Shown here: piece by piece, positions 25,873 to 35,902 of the stretch
Position numbering within the stretch: the first letter of the stretch is position 1
How the letters are laid out: every line of letters begins with the position of its first letter
Assembly: GCA_021810905.1 (NCBI GenBank)
Contig: JAJZQH010000001.1
Span: 186,001-250,000, forward strand
Length of the DNA stretch: 64,000 nt
Source of the DNA: a bacterium
GTDB lineage: Bacteria; UBA10199; 2-02-FULL-44-16; JAAZCA01
Direction: 5' to 3'
Made by a program: the position numbers and the translations under genes
Notes under the pieces: model-generated
What the model saw: only the letters and a program-made list of their open reading frames with translations
What the model was told of the DNA's origin: nothing
The model's database searches: none

Positions 25873-27528
25873 TCAGCACGTGATGCCTGGAATTTTTACC
25901 CCCTGCTCCTTTGCGCACTCTATCGCCTCTTCGTAGCCCGCGTCCGCGTGCCTGAGGATCCCCATCGCGGGGTCCGAACGGAGCACGCGCTCGATGCGCC
26001 TTGCCGCCGCGTCAGTGCCGTCGGCCACGATGACCTGTCCCGCGTGCAGCGAATAGCCTATGCCCACGCCGCCTCCGTGGTGGAAGCTCACCCATGAGGC
26101 GCCGTTCACTGCGTTGATGAGGGCATTGAGTATCGGCCAGTCGGCCACGGCGTCCGAGCCGTCCTTCATGGCCTCGGTCTCGCGATATGGAGATGCGACC
26201 GAGCCGCAGTCCAGATGATCGCGGCCTATGACTATCGGCGCCTTGACTTTGCCCGTGCGCACCAGCTCGTTAAAGGCGAGCCCGGCGCGGTCGCGCTCGC
26301 CATAGCCCAGCCAGCATATGCGAGCTGGCAGCCCCTGCCAGGCGACGCGCTCGCGCGCCATGTCGAGCCAGCGATGAAGTGCCCGGTCCTTTGGAAAGAG
26401 CTCCTTTACCACGCGATCCGTTTCATAGATGTCGTTCGGCTCGCCCGATAACGCGACCCAGCGGAACGGGCCCTTGCCCTCGCAGAAGAGCGGCCTGATG
26501 TAGGCCGGCACAAAACCGGGGAAGGCAAAGGCATTCTCAACGCCCGCATGCTCCTTTGCCTGCGCGCGGATGTTGTTGCCGTAATCAAAGGTAGGAATGC
26601 CCTGTTCATGAAATGCGAGCATCGCCTTCACATGCTCGCCCATGGCTCGCCATGCCTCTTTTTTATACGACTCGGGATCATTCGCACGCAGCTTGAGCGC
26701 GGCATCATATGACATGCCATTGGGGACATATCCGTTCAGGGGATCGTGGGCTGAGGTCTGGTCCGTGACCATGTCAGGGCGGATGCCGCGACGCACGAGT
26801 TCCGGATACACGTCCGCTGCGTTGGCGCAGAGTCCGATCGATACGGATTCCTTGTTTTTCAACGCGTTATCGAGCCTCTTTAAAGCATCATCCAACTCAT
26901 TAAAGGCTTCATCCAAGTATTTGGTTTTGAGTCGTTTATCGATCCGCTCTCTATCAACCTCTATACCGAGGAACGCGGCGCCCGCCATCGTTGCAGCGAG
27001 TGGCTGCGCCCCTCCCATTCCCCCGAGCCCTGCCGAGAGGATCCACCTGCCGGAGAGTTCGCCCTTATAATGTTTCTTCCCAGCTGACACGAACGTCTCG
27101 TAGGTGCCCTGAAGGATTCCCTGCGTACCGATATAGATCCATGAGCCGGCGGTCATCTGGCCGTACATCATGAGTCCCTTGCGCTCCAGTTCCCAGAAGT
27201 GCTCCCACGTTGCCCAGTTACCCACGAGGTTAGAGTTGGCGATGAGCACGCGTGGGGCGTCCGGATGGCTCTTGAGGATGCCGACGGGTTTGCCGGACTG
27301 GACGAGCAGGGTCTCGTCGTCTGCGAGTTCCTTTAGCGCGGCTACGATCCTGTGAAATGAAGGCCAGTCGCGCGCCGCCTTTCCCCTGCCGCCATACACC
27401 ACAAGCTCCTCCGGCTTCTCGGCCACATCAGGATCAAGGTTGTTCATGAGCATTCGGAGCGCGGCCTCCTGCACCCAGCCCTTGCAGGAGAGCTTCGATC
27501 CCCGCGGCGCGCGGATCATATCCGGCAT
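25873..27528 (-). CDS. hutU: Urocanate hydratase
   Basis: Second step of histidine degradation: adds water to urocanate to give imidazolonepropionate, using tightly bound NAD+ as an electrophile. 551 residues, normal length. Seen: [16 protein letters not shown] near the N-terminus, the Gly-rich [15 protein letters not shown] block, [29 protein letters not shown]-like sequence and [11 protein letters not shown] near the end. ATG 27528 follows AAAGGGGG. hutH (histidine ammonia-lyase) is not in this window. The flavin reductase gene follows. Confidence 0.96.
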   Translation of the reverse strand: MPDMIRAPRGSKLSCKGWVQEAALRMLMNNLDPDVAEKPEELVVYGGRGKAARDWPSFHRIVAALKELADDETLLVQSGKPVGILKSHPDAPRVLIANSNLVGNWATWEHFWELERKGLMMYGQMTAGSWIYIGTQGILQGTYETFVSAGKKHYKGELSGRWILSAGLGGMGGAQPLAATMAGAAFLGIEVDRERIDKRLKTKYLDEAFNELDDALKRLDNALKNKESVSIGLCANAADVYPELVRRGIRPDMVTDQTSAHDPLNGYVPNGMSYDAALKLRANDPESYKKEAWRAMGEHVKAMLAFHEQGIPTFDYGNNIRAQAKEHAGVENAFAFPGFVPAYIRPLFCEGKGPFRWVALSGEPNDIYETDRVVKELFPKDRALHRWLDMARERVAWQGLPARICWLGYGERDRAGLAFNELVRTGKVKAPIVIGRDHLDCGSVASPYRETEAMKDGSDAVADWPILNALINAVNGASWVSFHHGGGVGIGYSLHAGQVIVADGTDAAARRIERVLRSDPAMGILRHADAGYEEAIECAKEQGVKIPGITC

Positions 27529-27587
27529 AATTCCCCCTTTGACTTTCCTCTCAATAACCCAGGCAACCTGCGATTTCCACGGAGAAT

Positions 27588-27633
27588 ATCGTTCGTTGCT
27601 TGCGTTTCTCGCGTTGCTGGCCTTGCTTGCATG
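27588..27633. repeat. Degenerate heptad-like array, single arm
   Basis: CGTTCGT, TGCTTGC, GTTTCTC, GCGTTGC, TGGCCTT, GCTTGC follow in 7-base steps between the hutU start and the thioredoxin gene end. Word conservation is weak, so this is the least certain member of the set. Confidence 0.4.
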
Positions 27634-27636
27634 ATT

Positions 27637-28149
27637 TTATTCAGCAAGCAGCTTTTTGATCATCTTGCGCGCTTTTTCGGAATCCCAGCTTATGGGTCCA
27701 GTGTGACGCCACGCGATCGTGCCATCGCGTTTTATGAAAAACGTCTCCGGCACTGCCCAGCTCTGAAAGGAATCCGCAACCTTTCCGTCGGCATCGAGCA
27801 GGATGGGGAATGAAGGCTTCATGGCCTCTGCAAACGTACGCACCGCGGCGCAATCCCTGCTGTCGTCTTCGGAGATCACGAGGATGACAAGGCCGTCTTC
27901 TTCAAGATCGTTTGCAAGCCGCACGAGCGAGGGAAACTCCTGCTGGCACATCCCGCACCAGGTCGCAAAGAAGTGCAGGAGAATGGGGCGGCCTCGGAAA
28001 CCGTCCAGGCTTACGGACTTGGAGTCGAGGGATGTAAGCGAGAACAGCGGTGCGGGATCGCCCTTGCCTGGGCACGTGAAATACTGAAACGCCGACACCG
28101 CTGTTATAGCGATGCCGGCGATCAATAAAAAGATCCAGAGGCGTTTCAT
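27637..28149 (-). CDS. TlpA/ResA-like membrane-anchored thioredoxin
   Basis: 170 residues. An N-terminal hydrophobic segment (LWIFLLIAGIAITAVSAF) acts as signal anchor, placing the thioredoxin domain in the periplasm. The redox-active WCGMC follows LLHFFATWC, and the cis-Pro loop is AVPETFFIKRDG. The family reduces disulfides for cytochrome c maturation or acts in related envelope redox chemistry. ATG 28149 directly follows the rplQ stop (TAG then ATG), so it is translated from the alpha-operon mRNA, an unusual appendage to ribosomal genes. Confidence 0.9.
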   Translation of the reverse strand: MKRLWIFLLIAGIAITAVSAFQYFTCPGKGDPAPLFSLTSLDSKSVSLDGFRGRPILLHFFATWCGMCQQEFPSLVRLANDLEEDGLVILVISEDDSRDCAAVRTFAEAMKPSFPILLDADGKVADSFQSWAVPETFFIKRDGTIAWRHTGPISWDSEKARKMIKKLLAE

Positions 28150-28713
28150 CTAGTCGCCGCGGCCGGACTTCTTTGCTTGCGCCTTGTGGACGTTGGGAAC
28201 AGAGGCGGCTTTCTTCATCGGTTTGTCCGCTTTCGAGGCCCTTGCCTTCGGAGCAGCCTCTTTTCTGGCAGTCGCCCTCGGCGCGGCCTTTCTTGCCGGC
28301 TTCTTCGCGTGCGCCTTCTTTGACTCGGCGTGCTCGCCTTCCGCGGAACCTTTGCGCTCGGCCGGTATGTACTCGATCATGGCCATAGGAGCCGAATCGC
28401 CGTGCCTGTAGCCCAGCTTGAGAACGCGCGTGTAGCCGCCATGCCGGTCGCCAAAGCGCGGCGCCAGCTCCGCAAATGCCTTCTGCACCGCCTTGTGATC
28501 GCGCACCATAGCCAGGGCACGGCGCCTGGCCGCCAGAGTACCGCTCTTTCCGAGCGTCACGAGCCGGTCCGCAATGGAGCGCAGCTCCTTCGCCTTGGGA
28601 AGAGTGGTCTCAATTCTTCCGTGAATTGCAAGCGATGCCGCAAGATTCGCGAGCATTGCCGTGCGGTGCGCCGAAGTCCTTCCGAGTTTTCTGCCTGCAA
28701 CATGATGTTTCAT
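28150..28713 (-). CDS. rplQ: 50S ribosomal protein L17 with long basic tail
   Basis: Large-subunit protein at the peptide exit region. The core (HHVAGRKLGRTSAHRTAML through about residue 118) is typical. A Lys/Ala-rich tail of about 65 residues follows (repeats such as KKPARKAAPRATARK), so the protein is 187 rather than about 125 residues. Last gene of the alpha operon. ATG 28713 lacks a close Shine-Dalgarno sequence; a stable GC-rich hairpin lies just upstream. Confidence 0.96.
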   Translation of the reverse strand: MKHHVAGRKLGRTSAHRTAMLANLAASLAIHGRIETTLPKAKELRSIADRLVTLGKSGTLAARRRALAMVRDHKAVQKAFAELAPRFGDRHGGYTRVLKLGYRHGDSAPMAMIEYIPAERKGSAEGEHAESKKAHAKKPARKAAPRATARKEAAPKARASKADKPMKKAASVPNVHKAQAKKSGRGD

Positions 28714-28734
28714 GGATTTATCTACCCCTCCCTA

Positions 28735-28757
28735 CCCTCCCCTTACAAAGGGGAGGG
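28735..28757. repeat. GC-rich hairpin between rpoA and rplQ
   Basis: CCCTCCCCTT and its exact complement AAGGGGAGGG are separated by 3 bases. A related, shorter stem (TCCCCTC/GAGGGGA) is found between rpsS and rplB at 41442-41467. Without a T-run it is more likely an mRNA processing or stabilising structure or a dispersed repeat than a terminator. Confidence 0.75.
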
Positions 28758-28772
28758 AATAAATGAGCAAGA

Positions 28773-29783
28773 TCACTCTACGTCTTTGGGCCTGTAGCGC
28801 TCTGCATCCTCGATGCGGAAGCTGTCGAGTTTCATGCCAAGCGACAATCCCATGCTGGAGAGGATCTCCTTGATTTCGTTGAGCGACTTGCGTCCGAAAT
28901 TCTTTGTCTTGAGCATCTCCGCTTCAGTCTTAGTGCAGAGTTCGCCTATATATTTGATGTTCGCATTCTGCAGGCAATTCGCCGAGCGCACCGAAAGTTC
29001 AAGTTCATCCACGCGGCGATAGAGGTTCTCATTGAGCGAAGGCTTTTCGTCCGACATCTCTTCGTATAGCGGCTCCGAAATCTCGTCGAAGTTGATGAAG
29101 ATCTGAAGCTGTTCCTTAAGGATCTTCGCGGCGAACGCCAGCGCGTCATCCGGCTTCACTGAACCGTCGGTCGCGATCTCGATCGTAAGCCTGTCGTAGT
29201 CGGTGCGTTGACCCACGCGCGCGTTCGTAACGCTGTAATTGCAGCGCACGATCGGCGTGTGAATCGAGTCGATGGGGATCTGGCCGACCGGATCGCCCTC
29301 TCGCTTGTTCTGCTCAGCCGGGACATAGCCTTTATTCATGCGGACGATCAGGTCCGCCTTCAGTTTGCAATCGGGGCCCACGGTGGCGATGTGCAAATCT
29401 GGGTTCAGCACCTCGAGCTTCTCGGACGTAATGAGATCGCGGCCGGTGATGACCTTCTCTCCTGAGATATCTACCTTGATTACATCGCTCTCGCCCTCGT
29501 GGAGTTTGAGCCTGAGCTGTTTGAGATTGAGGACCATGTCGGTGACGTCTTCCTTAACTCCAGGAATGGTCGTGAATTCGTGAAGCACGCCGTCTATCCG
29601 CATATTTGTTACGGCAGCGCCCTGCAACGAAGAAAGAAGCACGCGCCTCAGCGAATTGCCGAGCGTAATTCCGTATCCGCGCTCGAGCGGCCTTGCAACG
29701 AACCTGCCGTACGTCGGGGTGAGCTCTTCCTGATCGAACTCCAGTCCCCTCGGTTTGATCAACCTGCGCCAGTTGCGATACAT
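28773..29783 (-). CDS. rpoA: RNA polymerase subunit alpha
   Basis: 336 residues. The N-terminal assembly domain includes [21 protein letters not shown]. The C-terminal DNA-binding domain (about 240-320: [21 protein letters not shown], then [10 protein letters not shown]-like sequence) contacts UP elements and activators. ATG 29783 (MYRNWRRLI) has AAGGAGG five bases upstream; the upstream frame extension is not used. Alpha-operon position between rpsD and rplQ is canonical. Confidence 0.97.
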   Translation of the reverse strand: MYRNWRRLIKPRGLEFDQEELTPTYGRFVARPLERGYGITLGNSLRRVLLSSLQGAAVTNMRIDGVLHEFTTIPGVKEDVTDMVLNLKQLRLKLHEGESDVIKVDISGEKVITGRDLITSEKLEVLNPDLHIATVGPDCKLKADLIVRMNKGYVPAEQNKREGDPVGQIPIDSIHTPIVRCNYSVTNARVGQRTDYDRLTIEIATDGSVKPDDALAFAAKILKEQLQIFINFDEISEPLYEEMSDEKPSLNENLYRRVDELELSVRSANCLQNANIKYIGELCTKTEAEMLKTKNFGRKSLNEIKEILSSMGLSLGMKLDSFRIEDAERYRPKDVE

Positions 29784-29842
29784 GTTGCCTCCTTGCGCCT
29801 CCACGCCGCACTTCCTTCGTGCGGCTCCACGGCGCCGTGAAA

Positions 29843-29910
29843 ATCAGAAGTCAGAATACAGAATACAAAATTCAGAATACACCCTTCTGGATGCTGACTA
29901 CTGAATTCTG
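29843..29910. repeat. Heptad hairpin, CAGAANN type, between rpoA and rpsD
   Basis: CAGAAGT, CAGAATA, CAGAATA, CAAAATT, CAGAATA in 7-base steps, then a complementary arm with TTCTGGA, CTGACTA, CTGAATTCTG. Same words as 3955-4026. A separate 7-bp perfect hairpin (GCCGCAC/GTGCGGC, 29805-29825) lies between it and rpoA. The gap of 130 bp is unusually long for this gene pair. Confidence 0.85.
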
Positions 29911-29913
29911 CCT

Positions 29914-30540
29914 CTATTTAGAGTACAATTCCACGATCAGATGCTCCTGGATCGGCATGGTGAGCTGCTCGCGGGATGGATACGCCATCACCTTGCCCTG
30001 AAATTTTTCTTTGTCCAGCATGAGCCACTCCGGCACGCCGCGGCGGTCCACTGCCTCTATAGATTCGGCAATCGCCGGAACCTTGCGGCTCTTCTCGCTC
30101 ACTGCGACAGTGTCTCCCTGACGCACAAGATACGAAGGGATATTCACGCGATGACCGTTCACCGCGAAGTGGCCGTGGCGCACCAGCTGACGCGCCTGAT
30201 TTCGCGAACGCGCGAAGCCCATGCGGTAGACCATGTTGTCGAGGCGCCGCTCGAGCAGCAGGAGCAGGTTGTCGCCGGTAATGCCCTTCATGCGATCCGC
30301 CATCTCGAAATACAGGCGGAACTGGCGCTCAAGCACTCCGTAGATGTGTTTTGCGCGCTGCTTTTCGCGAAGCTGCGTCCCGTAATCGGAAAGCTTGCGG
30401 CGATTCTGGCCGTGCTGTCCCGGCGCGTATTGCCTGCGTTCGAAGGCGCATTTCTCCGTGAAGCAGCGGTCTCCCTTGAGGAAGAGCTTCATCCCTTCGC
30501 CGCGGCACTGTCTGCAATATGACTCCCTGTACCTTGCCAT
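29914..30540 (-). CDS. rpsD: 30S ribosomal protein S4
   Basis: 208 residues. Primary 16S rRNA-binding protein that nucleates 30S body assembly and represses its operon in many bacteria. It carries a zinc-type C-x2-C N-terminus ([19 protein letters not shown], then EKCAFERR), i.e. four cysteines, and the S4 RNA-binding domain ([21 protein letters not shown]). ATG 30540 follows GGAGG five bases upstream; the frame upstream of it is repeat sequence. Confidence 0.97.
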   Translation of the reverse strand: MARYRESYCRQCRGEGMKLFLKGDRCFTEKCAFERRQYAPGQHGQNRRKLSDYGTQLREKQRAKHIYGVLERQFRLYFEMADRMKGITGDNLLLLLERRLDNMVYRMGFARSRNQARQLVRHGHFAVNGHRVNIPSYLVRQGDTVAVSEKSRKVPAIAESIEAVDRRGVPEWLMLDKEKFQGKVMAYPSREQLTMPIQEHLIVELYSK

Positions 30541-30555
30541 GAATTCCTCCAATAC

Positions 30556-30626
30556 TTCGTCGTTCGTATTTCGTCGTTCGTCGTTCGCAATTTCGTCGTT
30601 TGTTTTCAAGCGAACGACTAACGACG
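30556..30626. repeat. Heptad hairpin, CGTCGTT type, between rpsD and rpsK
   Basis: CGTCGTT, CGTATTT, CGTCGTT, CGTCGTT, CGCAATTT, CGTCGTT in tandem, a T-rich turn, then CGAACGACTAACGACGG as the other arm. The right arm is identical to that of the element between rplX and rplN. Confidence 0.9.
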
Positions 30627-30630
30627 GTCT

Positions 30631-31053
30631 TTACACGCGGCGCTTCTTCGGCGGCCTGCAACCGTTGTGTGGAATCGGTGTGATGTCGCGGATTCCAGTT
30701 ATCTTGACGCCGGTCTTCGTGAGCGCGCGGAGCGCGGATTCACGGCCCGAACCGGGACCGCTTACAAAAACGGTTGCCGAGCGAAGCCCGTGATCGAACG
30801 CCTTGCGAACCGCGTCTTCCGCGGCCAGCTGTGCCGCAAACGGCGTGCTCTTGCGCGATCCCTTGAAGCCCCTCACGCCTGCCGACGACCAGGAGATCAC
30901 GTTGCCCGTGAGATCGGTAACCGTGATGAGCGTGTTGTTGAAGGTAGAGCGAATATGAACTATGCCTACCGGCACGCTCTTCTTCACGCGCTTCTTGCCC
31001 TTCTTCGGCTGTATTTTTTTTACTTCTACCGCAGCAGCTTCGTTAGTGGACAT
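30631..31053 (-). CDS. rpsK: 30S ribosomal protein S11
   Basis: 140 residues. Forms part of the 30S platform at the mRNA exit with S7 and S18. Typical blocks: [38 protein letters not shown] and the C-terminal [20 protein letters not shown]-like end. The N-terminus is about 10-12 residues longer than in E. coli and Lys-rich ([14 protein letters not shown]). ATG 31053 has GGAGG five bases upstream. Confidence 0.97.
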   Translation of the reverse strand: MSTNEAAAVEVKKIQPKKGKKRVKKSVPVGIVHIRSTFNNTLITVTDLTGNVISWSSAGVRGFKGSRKSTPFAAQLAAEDAVRKAFDHGLRSATVFVSGPGSGRESALRALTKTGVKITGIRDITPIPHNGCRPPKKRRV

Positions 31054-31089
31054 TCATTCCTCCGACGTGCGCCGTACGCACACATTAAA

Positions 31090-31166
31090 TCGTGGTTCGT
31101 GGATCGTGGTTCGCAAAGGCCTCAGTTACTTGGACGGTTTTACGATCCACGAATCACGAATCACGG
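31090..31166. repeat. Heptad hairpin, CGTGGTT/CGAATCA type, between rpsK and rpsM
   Basis: Left arm CGTGGTT, CGTGGAT, CGTGGTT; right arm CGATCCA, CGAATCA, CGAATCA, CGG. The loop contains AAAGGCCTCAG and CTTGGACGG. The same loop appears, inverted, in the element between rpsN and rplE. Confidence 0.9.
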
Positions 31167-31169
31167 CAT

Positions 31170-31559
31170 CTAGCCTTTCGGTCCTGCAACCGGCTTCTTA
31201 CCCGCAACCGCCACGCGTTTGCGGCCCTTTGCCGTACGCGCATTCGTGCGCGTGCGCTGGCCTCGGCACGGAAGTTTGCGGATGTGCCGCTGGCCGCGAT
31301 ACGTGCTAAGGTCCTTGAGACGTTTGATGTTGGACTGAATCTCGCGGCGAAGGTCGCCCTCGACCTTGTACCCGGCCTCTATAACTTCGCGGATCTTTGC
31401 GATATCGGCGTCGGAGAGATTGTCGGCTCGCACGCTCTCATCGATGCCGGCGACCTTGAGTATCTGCTTGGACGTCGTAAGCCCGATACCGTAGATATAC
31501 GTCAGCGCGATTACGATGCGTTTCTTTCCCGGAATATCAACACCTGATAAACGTGGCAT
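31170..31559 (-). CDS. rpsM: 30S ribosomal protein S13
   Basis: 129 residues. Head protein bridging to the 50S subunit (bridge B1a) and contacting P-site tRNA through its basic tail. Recognised from [20 protein letters not shown], the GIG of the helix-two-turn-helix and [19 protein letters not shown] at the end. ATG 31559 has AAGGAG upstream. First of the alpha-operon genes. Confidence 0.97.
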   Translation of the reverse strand: MPRLSGVDIPGKKRIVIALTYIYGIGLTTSKQILKVAGIDESVRADNLSDADIAKIREVIEAGYKVEGDLRREIQSNIKRLKDLSTYRGQRHIRKLPCRGQRTRTNARTAKGRKRVAVAGKKPVAGPKG

Positions 31560-31574
31560 GTCTTAACTCCTTCT

Positions 31575-31649
31575 CTCGTGGATCGTGGTTCGTTGTTCGT
31601 GAATCGTAACGGCCTCAGGGGGTTACGATCCACGAATCACGATTCACGG
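31575..31649. repeat. Heptad hairpin, CGTGGTT/CGAATCA type, between rpsM and rpmJ
   Basis: Left arm CGTGGAT, CGTGGTT, CGTTGTT, CGTGAAT, CGTAA; loop CGGCCTCAGGGGG; right arm TTACGATCCACGAATCACG and onward. The loop matches that of the rplB-rplW element in its GCCTCAG core. Confidence 0.9.
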
Positions 31650-31769
31650 TTATTTGTATCCCTGTCTCTGCTTGTGCTTTGGGTTGTCGCAGATCACCCT
31701 CACTATGCCCTTGCGGCGGATGATCCTGCATTTATCGCAGATTTTTTTTACCGATGATCTCACCTTCAT
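31650..31769 (-). CDS. rpmJ: 50S ribosomal protein L36, zinc-ribbon form
   Basis: 39 residues. Translates as [20 protein letters not shown] then [19 protein letters not shown]. The zinc ligands C11, C14, C27 and H32 are all present, so this is the zinc-binding (C+) form. It binds 23S rRNA late in assembly. ATG 31769 follows a GGAGGAAGAG tract. It sits between infA and rpsM as in most bacteria. Confidence 0.95.
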   Translation of the reverse strand: MKVRSSVKKICDKCRIIRRKGIVRVICDNPKHKQRQGYK

Positions 31770-31817
31770 CTCTTCCTCCGTTTACTCAAGAGATACCTGC
31801 CTAGCGTCAGGCAAGCC

Positions 31818-32036
31818 TCACTTCGCGCGATATATGATGCGACCCCGCGTGAGGTCGTAGGGCGAAAGCTCAATCGTCACGCTGTCGCCCGGCAATATCT
31901 TGATAAAATGCATGCGCATCTTGCCGGAGACGTGGGCCAGGACCTTGTGCCCGCCAGGAATTTCAACGCGAAACATCGCATTCGGCAGCGTCTCCAGCAC
32001 CTTCCCTTCCACCTGTATCGCTTCCTGTTTAGGCAT
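31818..32036 (-). CDS. infA: Translation initiation factor IF-1
   Basis: 72 residues, a single OB-fold (S1-like) domain. It occupies the A site during initiation and supports IF-2 and IF-3. The sequence has [19 protein letters not shown] and [17 protein letters not shown], typical of IF-1. ATG 32036 follows AAAGGAA. It is 8 bp downstream of map. Confidence 0.97.
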   Translation of the reverse strand: MPKQEAIQVEGKVLETLPNAMFRVEIPGGHKVLAHVSGKMRMHFIKILPGDSVTIELSPYDLTRGRIIYRAK

Positions 32037-32044
32037 GAGTTCCT

Positions 32045-32791
32045 TTATATAGTGCTCAATACTTCCGGTCCATTCTCCATCACCGCAACAACGTGTTCAA
32101 AGTGTACGGACAGCTTCCTGTCCTTCGTCACTACAGTCCAGCCGTCCGAAAGAACTTCCACTTCGTGGGTACCCGCATTGAGCATCGGCTCAAGCGCCAT
32201 CACCAGGCCACGCCTCAGTTTCATGCCCGTTCCAGGCGTGCCGAAATTCGGAATCTGAGGATCTTCATGAAGCGCCCGGCCGATACCGTGGCCGACATAA
32301 TCCCGAACGACTGAGAATCCGTTTTCAAGCGCCACCGACTCGATCGCCGCGGATACGTCATGCAGCCTGTTCTCAACGATCGATGCCGCTATGCCGCGGT
32401 TCAACGCCTCTTCGCCGGCCCTGAGCAGCCGCATGGCATCGTCGTTCACCTGACCTACGGGGAACGTCCACGCGTGGTCTCCGAAAAACCCTTCGAATAT
32501 CACGCCGCAGTCGATTGAAACCACGTCGCCATTCTTCAGCTTGCGATTCCCGGGAATACCGTGAACGACTTCCTCGTTGACGGAAACGCAGAGAGTATGG
32601 TTGTAGCCTGGAACCGTCGGGAACGCCGGCAGCGCGCCGGATTTACGAACGTATTCCTCAGCAATCCGATCGAGGTCGAGCGTGGTGACGCCGTCGGCTA
32701 TCTTCTCCGCAAGCTTCTTCAACGTCTCAGCCACTATGCGGCCGGAGGCGCGAAGCTTTTCCACTTCCTCTCGGGACTTGAGGATGATCAT
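32045..32791 (-). CDS. map: Type I methionine aminopeptidase
   Basis: 248 residues. Removes the initiator methionine from nascent proteins in the cytosol. Metal ligands of the pita-bread fold are visible: Asp in [18 protein letters not shown] (two), His in [12 protein letters not shown], and two Glu near the C-terminus (ALEPML and the last VHFEHV). ATG 32791 overlaps the adk stop (ATGA), implying coupling. Confidence 0.96.
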   Translation of the reverse strand: MIILKSREEVEKLRASGRIVAETLKKLAEKIADGVTTLDLDRIAEEYVRKSGALPAFPTVPGYNHTLCVSVNEEVVHGIPGNRKLKNGDVVSIDCGVIFEGFFGDHAWTFPVGQVNDDAMRLLRAGEEALNRGIAASIVENRLHDVSAAIESVALENGFSVVRDYVGHGIGRALHEDPQIPNFGTPGTGMKLRRGLVMALEPMLNAGTHEVEVLSDGWTVVTKDRKLSVHFEHVVAVMENGPEVLSTI

Positions 32792-33471
32792 GAACGGCCC
32801 GAGTTCGCCTTATCATCAATCAAAGAACAGATTTGCTTGAAAATGTTATCTATATCGCCCGTCCCGGGAACGCGCAGCAGCAAGCCCCTGGATGCATAAT
32901 AGTCGAGGAGCGGAGCCGTCTGTTTGTTATAGACCGAGAGTCTCGAACGAACCGTAGTTTCATTATCATCGTCGCGCTGGTACAGTTCACCGCCGCACGC
33001 ATCGCAACGCCCTTCGCGAACCGGTTTCTTGAAGACGACGTGAAAGCCCGTGCCGCACACGCGGCACTGACGACGCCCCGAGAGCCTCTTCACGACCTCC
33101 TCATCAGGCACATCGAGGTTTACCGCTGCCATGAGCTTTGTTCCGCTCTGTTCCAGCAGCTTGTCGAGCGCTTCCGCCTGCGCAACGGTTCTGGGAAATC
33201 CATCCAGCAGATATCCTTTTTTGCAATCCTGGGACGCGAGCCGCTCGCGCATGATCCCGATAATCACTTCATCAGGGACGAGTTCGCCGCGGTCCATGTA
33301 CTGCTTTGCCTTGAGACCGACCGGCGTTTCATTTCGCAAAGCCGCGCGAAGCATGTCGCCCGTGGAGAGTTGCGGGACGGAATAATGAGCCTCAAGCATC
33401 TTGCCTTGAGTGCCCTTGCCGCATCCAGGCGGCCCCATCAAAACCACGCGTATGGCCTTTGAACCCGGCAT
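32788..33471 (-). CDS. adk: Adenylate kinase, long zinc-lid form
   Basis: 227 residues. Interconverts ATP + AMP and 2 ADP. P-loop GPPGCGKGTQ; LID domain with four cysteines in CRVCGTGFHV and RCDACGGELY that should bind zinc, as in Gram-positive and many deltaproteobacterial enzymes. DGFPRTVAQAE is the NMP-site block. ATG 33471 follows GGAGGAC. It lies between secY and map as usual. Confidence 0.97.
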   Translation of the reverse strand: MPGSKAIRVVLMGPPGCGKGTQGKMLEAHYSVPQLSTGDMLRAALRNETPVGLKAKQYMDRGELVPDEVIIGIMRERLASQDCKKGYLLDGFPRTVAQAEALDKLLEQSGTKLMAAVNLDVPDEEVVKRLSGRRQCRVCGTGFHVVFKKPVREGRCDACGGELYQRDDDNETTVRSRLSVYNKQTAPLLDYYASRGLLLRVPGTGDIDNIFKQICSLIDDKANSGRS

Positions 33472-33474
33472 CTT

Positions 33475-34782
33475 CTATGTCCTCCTGCCGCGGAAACGGC
33501 CGCCCGCCTTTGCACCGAGGAAGCCTTCATAGTGCCTGGTGAGCAGGTGCGATTCGATCTGAGCAAGCGTATCCATGGCCACGCCAACCACGATCATGAG
33601 AGACGTCCCGCCGAACGTGTATGCCAAAGATGACGGTATTCCGAACTGGCGGATCAGAAACTCCGGCAACACGCATATGCCGGCTACGTATAGCGCGCCG
33701 CCCAGAGTGACTCTTGTGAGAACGCGATCTATGTAATCGGAGGTGTTCTTGCCCGGTCTGATGCCGGGAATGAACCCGCCGAACTTCTTCATATTGTCCG
33801 CGACATCGACCGGGTTGAAGGTGACGGCGGTATAGAAGTAGGCGAAAAAGATGATGAGACCCGCATAGAGAGCCGTATGCACCCATCCCTGTGAAAGGGC
33901 GGAGGCTATGGCCTGCAGAGGACCGCTCTTCACGAACTGAGCTATCGTCGCAGGGAACATGATGATCGACGATGCGAAGATGGGCGGTATGACGCCGGCG
34001 GTATTCACCTTCAGCGGCAGATGCGACGATTGTCCGCCGTACATCTTGTTGCCCACCACTCTCTTCGCGTACTGAACGGGGATGCGCCTCTGAGCGCGCT
34101 CCATGAAGATTATTGCGCCGATTATGAAACCGATGAACGCCACCAGAACAATGAACCCGAAGAACCCGGCGAACTGCTCCTTGATCGACCAGGCATCGCG
34201 GAAACCAACAGGGATGCGCGTGACTATGCCGGCGAAGATGATCAGCGATATTCCGTTTCCGATGCCACGCTCGGAGATCATTTCGCCGAGCCACATGAGG
34301 AATGCCGTGCCCGCAGCGAGCGTGACCATCGTGGTAAGATAGAACTGCCAGTCCGGAACGCCCGGGAGCACCGCACCCTGCTGCTTGAGCCCGTAACTTA
34401 TGCCGAATCCCTGTATGAGGGAGAGCACCACCGTGCCGTAGCGCGTATACTGAGTTATCTTCTTACGGCCGGACTCGCCTTCCTTCGAAAGCCTCTCGAT
34501 GGACGGCACGACGACCGTGAGCAGCTGCAGAATGATGGAACTCGAAATGTACGGCATGATGCCGAGGGCAAATACCGAAAATTGCGCCAGGGCTCCACCC
34601 GAGAACAGATTGAAGATTTCAAAGACCGTGCCTTGAGAGACGATCTTCTGCACCGCCTCTGCGCTGATCCCCGGCGTCGGCACAAATATGCCGACGCGGT
34701 AGATGCCCAGCATCATGATCGTGAAGAGTATCCTCTTGCGAAGTTCGGGGATCTTGGCAATGTTGACAAAACTGTCAGCCAC
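33475..34782 (-). CDS. secY: Protein translocase subunit SecY
   Basis: 435 residues, ten transmembrane helices. Forms the SecYEG channel in the inner membrane. Seen: [21 protein letters not shown] at the N-terminus, [18 protein letters not shown] (pore-ring/TM2), and the cytosolic loop [20 protein letters not shown]. The start is GTG at 34782, overlapping the rplO stop by 8 bp, with AGAGG upstream; translation is probably coupled. Confidence 0.97.
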   Translation of the reverse strand: MADSFVNIAKIPELRKRILFTIMMLGIYRVGIFVPTPGISAEAVQKIVSQGTVFEIFNLFSGGALAQFSVFALGIMPYISSSIILQLLTVVVPSIERLSKEGESGRKKITQYTRYGTVVLSLIQGFGISYGLKQQGAVLPGVPDWQFYLTTMVTLAAGTAFLMWLGEMISERGIGNGISLIIFAGIVTRIPVGFRDAWSIKEQFAGFFGFIVLVAFIGFIIGAIIFMERAQRRIPVQYAKRVVGNKMYGGQSSHLPLKVNTAGVIPPIFASSIIMFPATIAQFVKSGPLQAIASALSQGWVHTALYAGLIIFFAYFYTAVTFNPVDVADNMKKFGGFIPGIRPGKNTSDYIDRVLTRVTLGGALYVAGICVLPEFLIRQFGIPSSLAYTFGGTSLMIVVGVAMDTLAQIESHLLTRHYEGFLGAKAGGRFRGRRT

Positions 34783-35224
34783 CGATTACCTCTGCCCTTC
34801 CGCCCGCCGCCTCTATCTTTTTGCGAGCCGACTCAGAGAATGCGTTTGCCTTCACCGTAAGCGCCGTCGAAAGTTCGCCGCGGCCAAGCACCTTGAGCCC
34901 GCTGTGCCTCTTGCTTGCGAGCCCTCTCTCCCGCAACAGCTCCGGAGTGATCTCGACGCCGGCGCCGAGCGCCGCAATCTTGTCGAGGTTCACCACATCG
35001 TACTCGGTGCGAAAGATATTAGTGAATCCGCGCTTGGGCAGTCTACGCTGCAGCGGCATCTGGCCGCCTTCGAATCCCGCCTTATGGAATCCGCCCGCGC
35101 GTGCCTTCTGTCCCTTGTGTCCGCGACCGGCCGTGCCGCCCCTGCCTGAACCGGTTCCTCGGCCGAGGCGCTTGGTCTGCGTGCCCTCCTTGGAGGCTGG
35201 TCTGCCTATCTCATTCAATTTCAT
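34775..35224 (-). CDS. rplO: 50S ribosomal protein L15
   Basis: 149 residues. Late-assembly large-subunit protein with a Gly/Arg-rich extended N-terminus ([20 protein letters not shown]) and a globular end ADVxxGGR-like ([10 protein letters not shown]). ATG 35224 follows AAGGAG. Overlaps secY. Confidence 0.97.
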   Translation of the reverse strand: MKLNEIGRPASKEGTQTKRLGRGTGSGRGGTAGRGHKGQKARAGGFHKAGFEGGQMPLQRRLPKRGFTNIFRTEYDVVNLDKIAALGAGVEITPELLRERGLASKRHSGLKVLGRGELSTALTVKANAFSESARKKIEAAGGRAEVIGG

Positions 35225-35225
35225 A

Positions 35226-35423
35226 TCAAGACTCCTTTATGCCTTCCTCTATGATCTCAACAAGGTACGGGACCTTTGCAACCATGCCTCGAATCGCCGG
35301 CGTGTCGAGAACGACCCGCTCCTGATTCGTGCGCGTAAGCCCCAGACCGCGCACCGTCACGCGATGTTTGGGGATCCTGCCGTAAGCGCTGCGTACAAGT
35401 TTAATTCGCATTGACGTTTTCAT
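35226..35423 (-). CDS. rpmD: 50S ribosomal protein L30
   Basis: 65 residues. [20 protein letters not shown] and [12 protein letters not shown] are typical. ATG 35423 has GAGG seven bases upstream and overlaps rpsE by 23 bp; the internal ATG 35411 gives the usual 61-residue length and remains possible. Confidence 0.95.
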   Translation of the reverse strand: MKTSMRIKLVRSAYGRIPKHRVTVRGLGLTRTNQERVVLDTPAIRGMVAKVPYLVEIIEEGIKES

Positions 35424-35901
35424 CGCCTGACCTCATTCGCACTTTTTGTTCGGGAGAAACAAGCTGCCCGAGCCCGTTCATCGCCGCCTTAATAACGTTA
35501 TGTGGATTGCTCGTGCCTATCGACTTCGTAAGAATATTGCGTATGCCTGCCGCTTCAACGACCGCTCGGACAGGACCGCCGGCAATCACGCCGGTGCCGA
35601 GAGATGCGGGTTTCATGATGACCTTCCCCGCCCCGTACCTGCCGAAGACCTCGTGCGGTATCGTATCGCCTATCACCGGCACCAGCATGAGTTCGCGCTT
35701 GGCATGATCGGTCGCCTTCTTGATTGCCGCCGGCACTTCCTTCGCCTTGCCGAGACCCACGCCAACCCTGCCGTTTCCGTCACCAACCACGACCAACGCA
35801 GAAAAGCTGAAGCGCTTGCCGCCTTTCACCACTTTGGCGACACGGCTTATGTGCACCACTCGCTCGATGAGTTCGGACTTCGGTGTTCCATACTTTTCCA
35901 T
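35401..35901 (-). CDS. rpsE: 30S ribosomal protein S5
   Basis: 166 residues. Contributes to the mRNA entry helicase and to decoding accuracy. Double-stranded-RNA-like N domain ([20 protein letters not shown]) and C domain with [17 protein letters not shown] 35901 lies just after the rplR stop (TGAT-ATG) with a distant AAAGGA, so reinitiation is likely. Confidence 0.97.
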   Translation of the reverse strand: MEKYGTPKSELIERVVHISRVAKVVKGGKRFSFSALVVVGDGNGRVGVGLGKAKEVPAAIKKATDHAKRELMLVPVIGDTIPHEVFGRYGAGKVIMKPASLGTGVIAGGPVRAVVEAAGIRNILTKSIGTSNPHNVIKAAMNGLGQLVSPEQKVRMRSGDENVNAN

Positions 35902-35902
35902 A

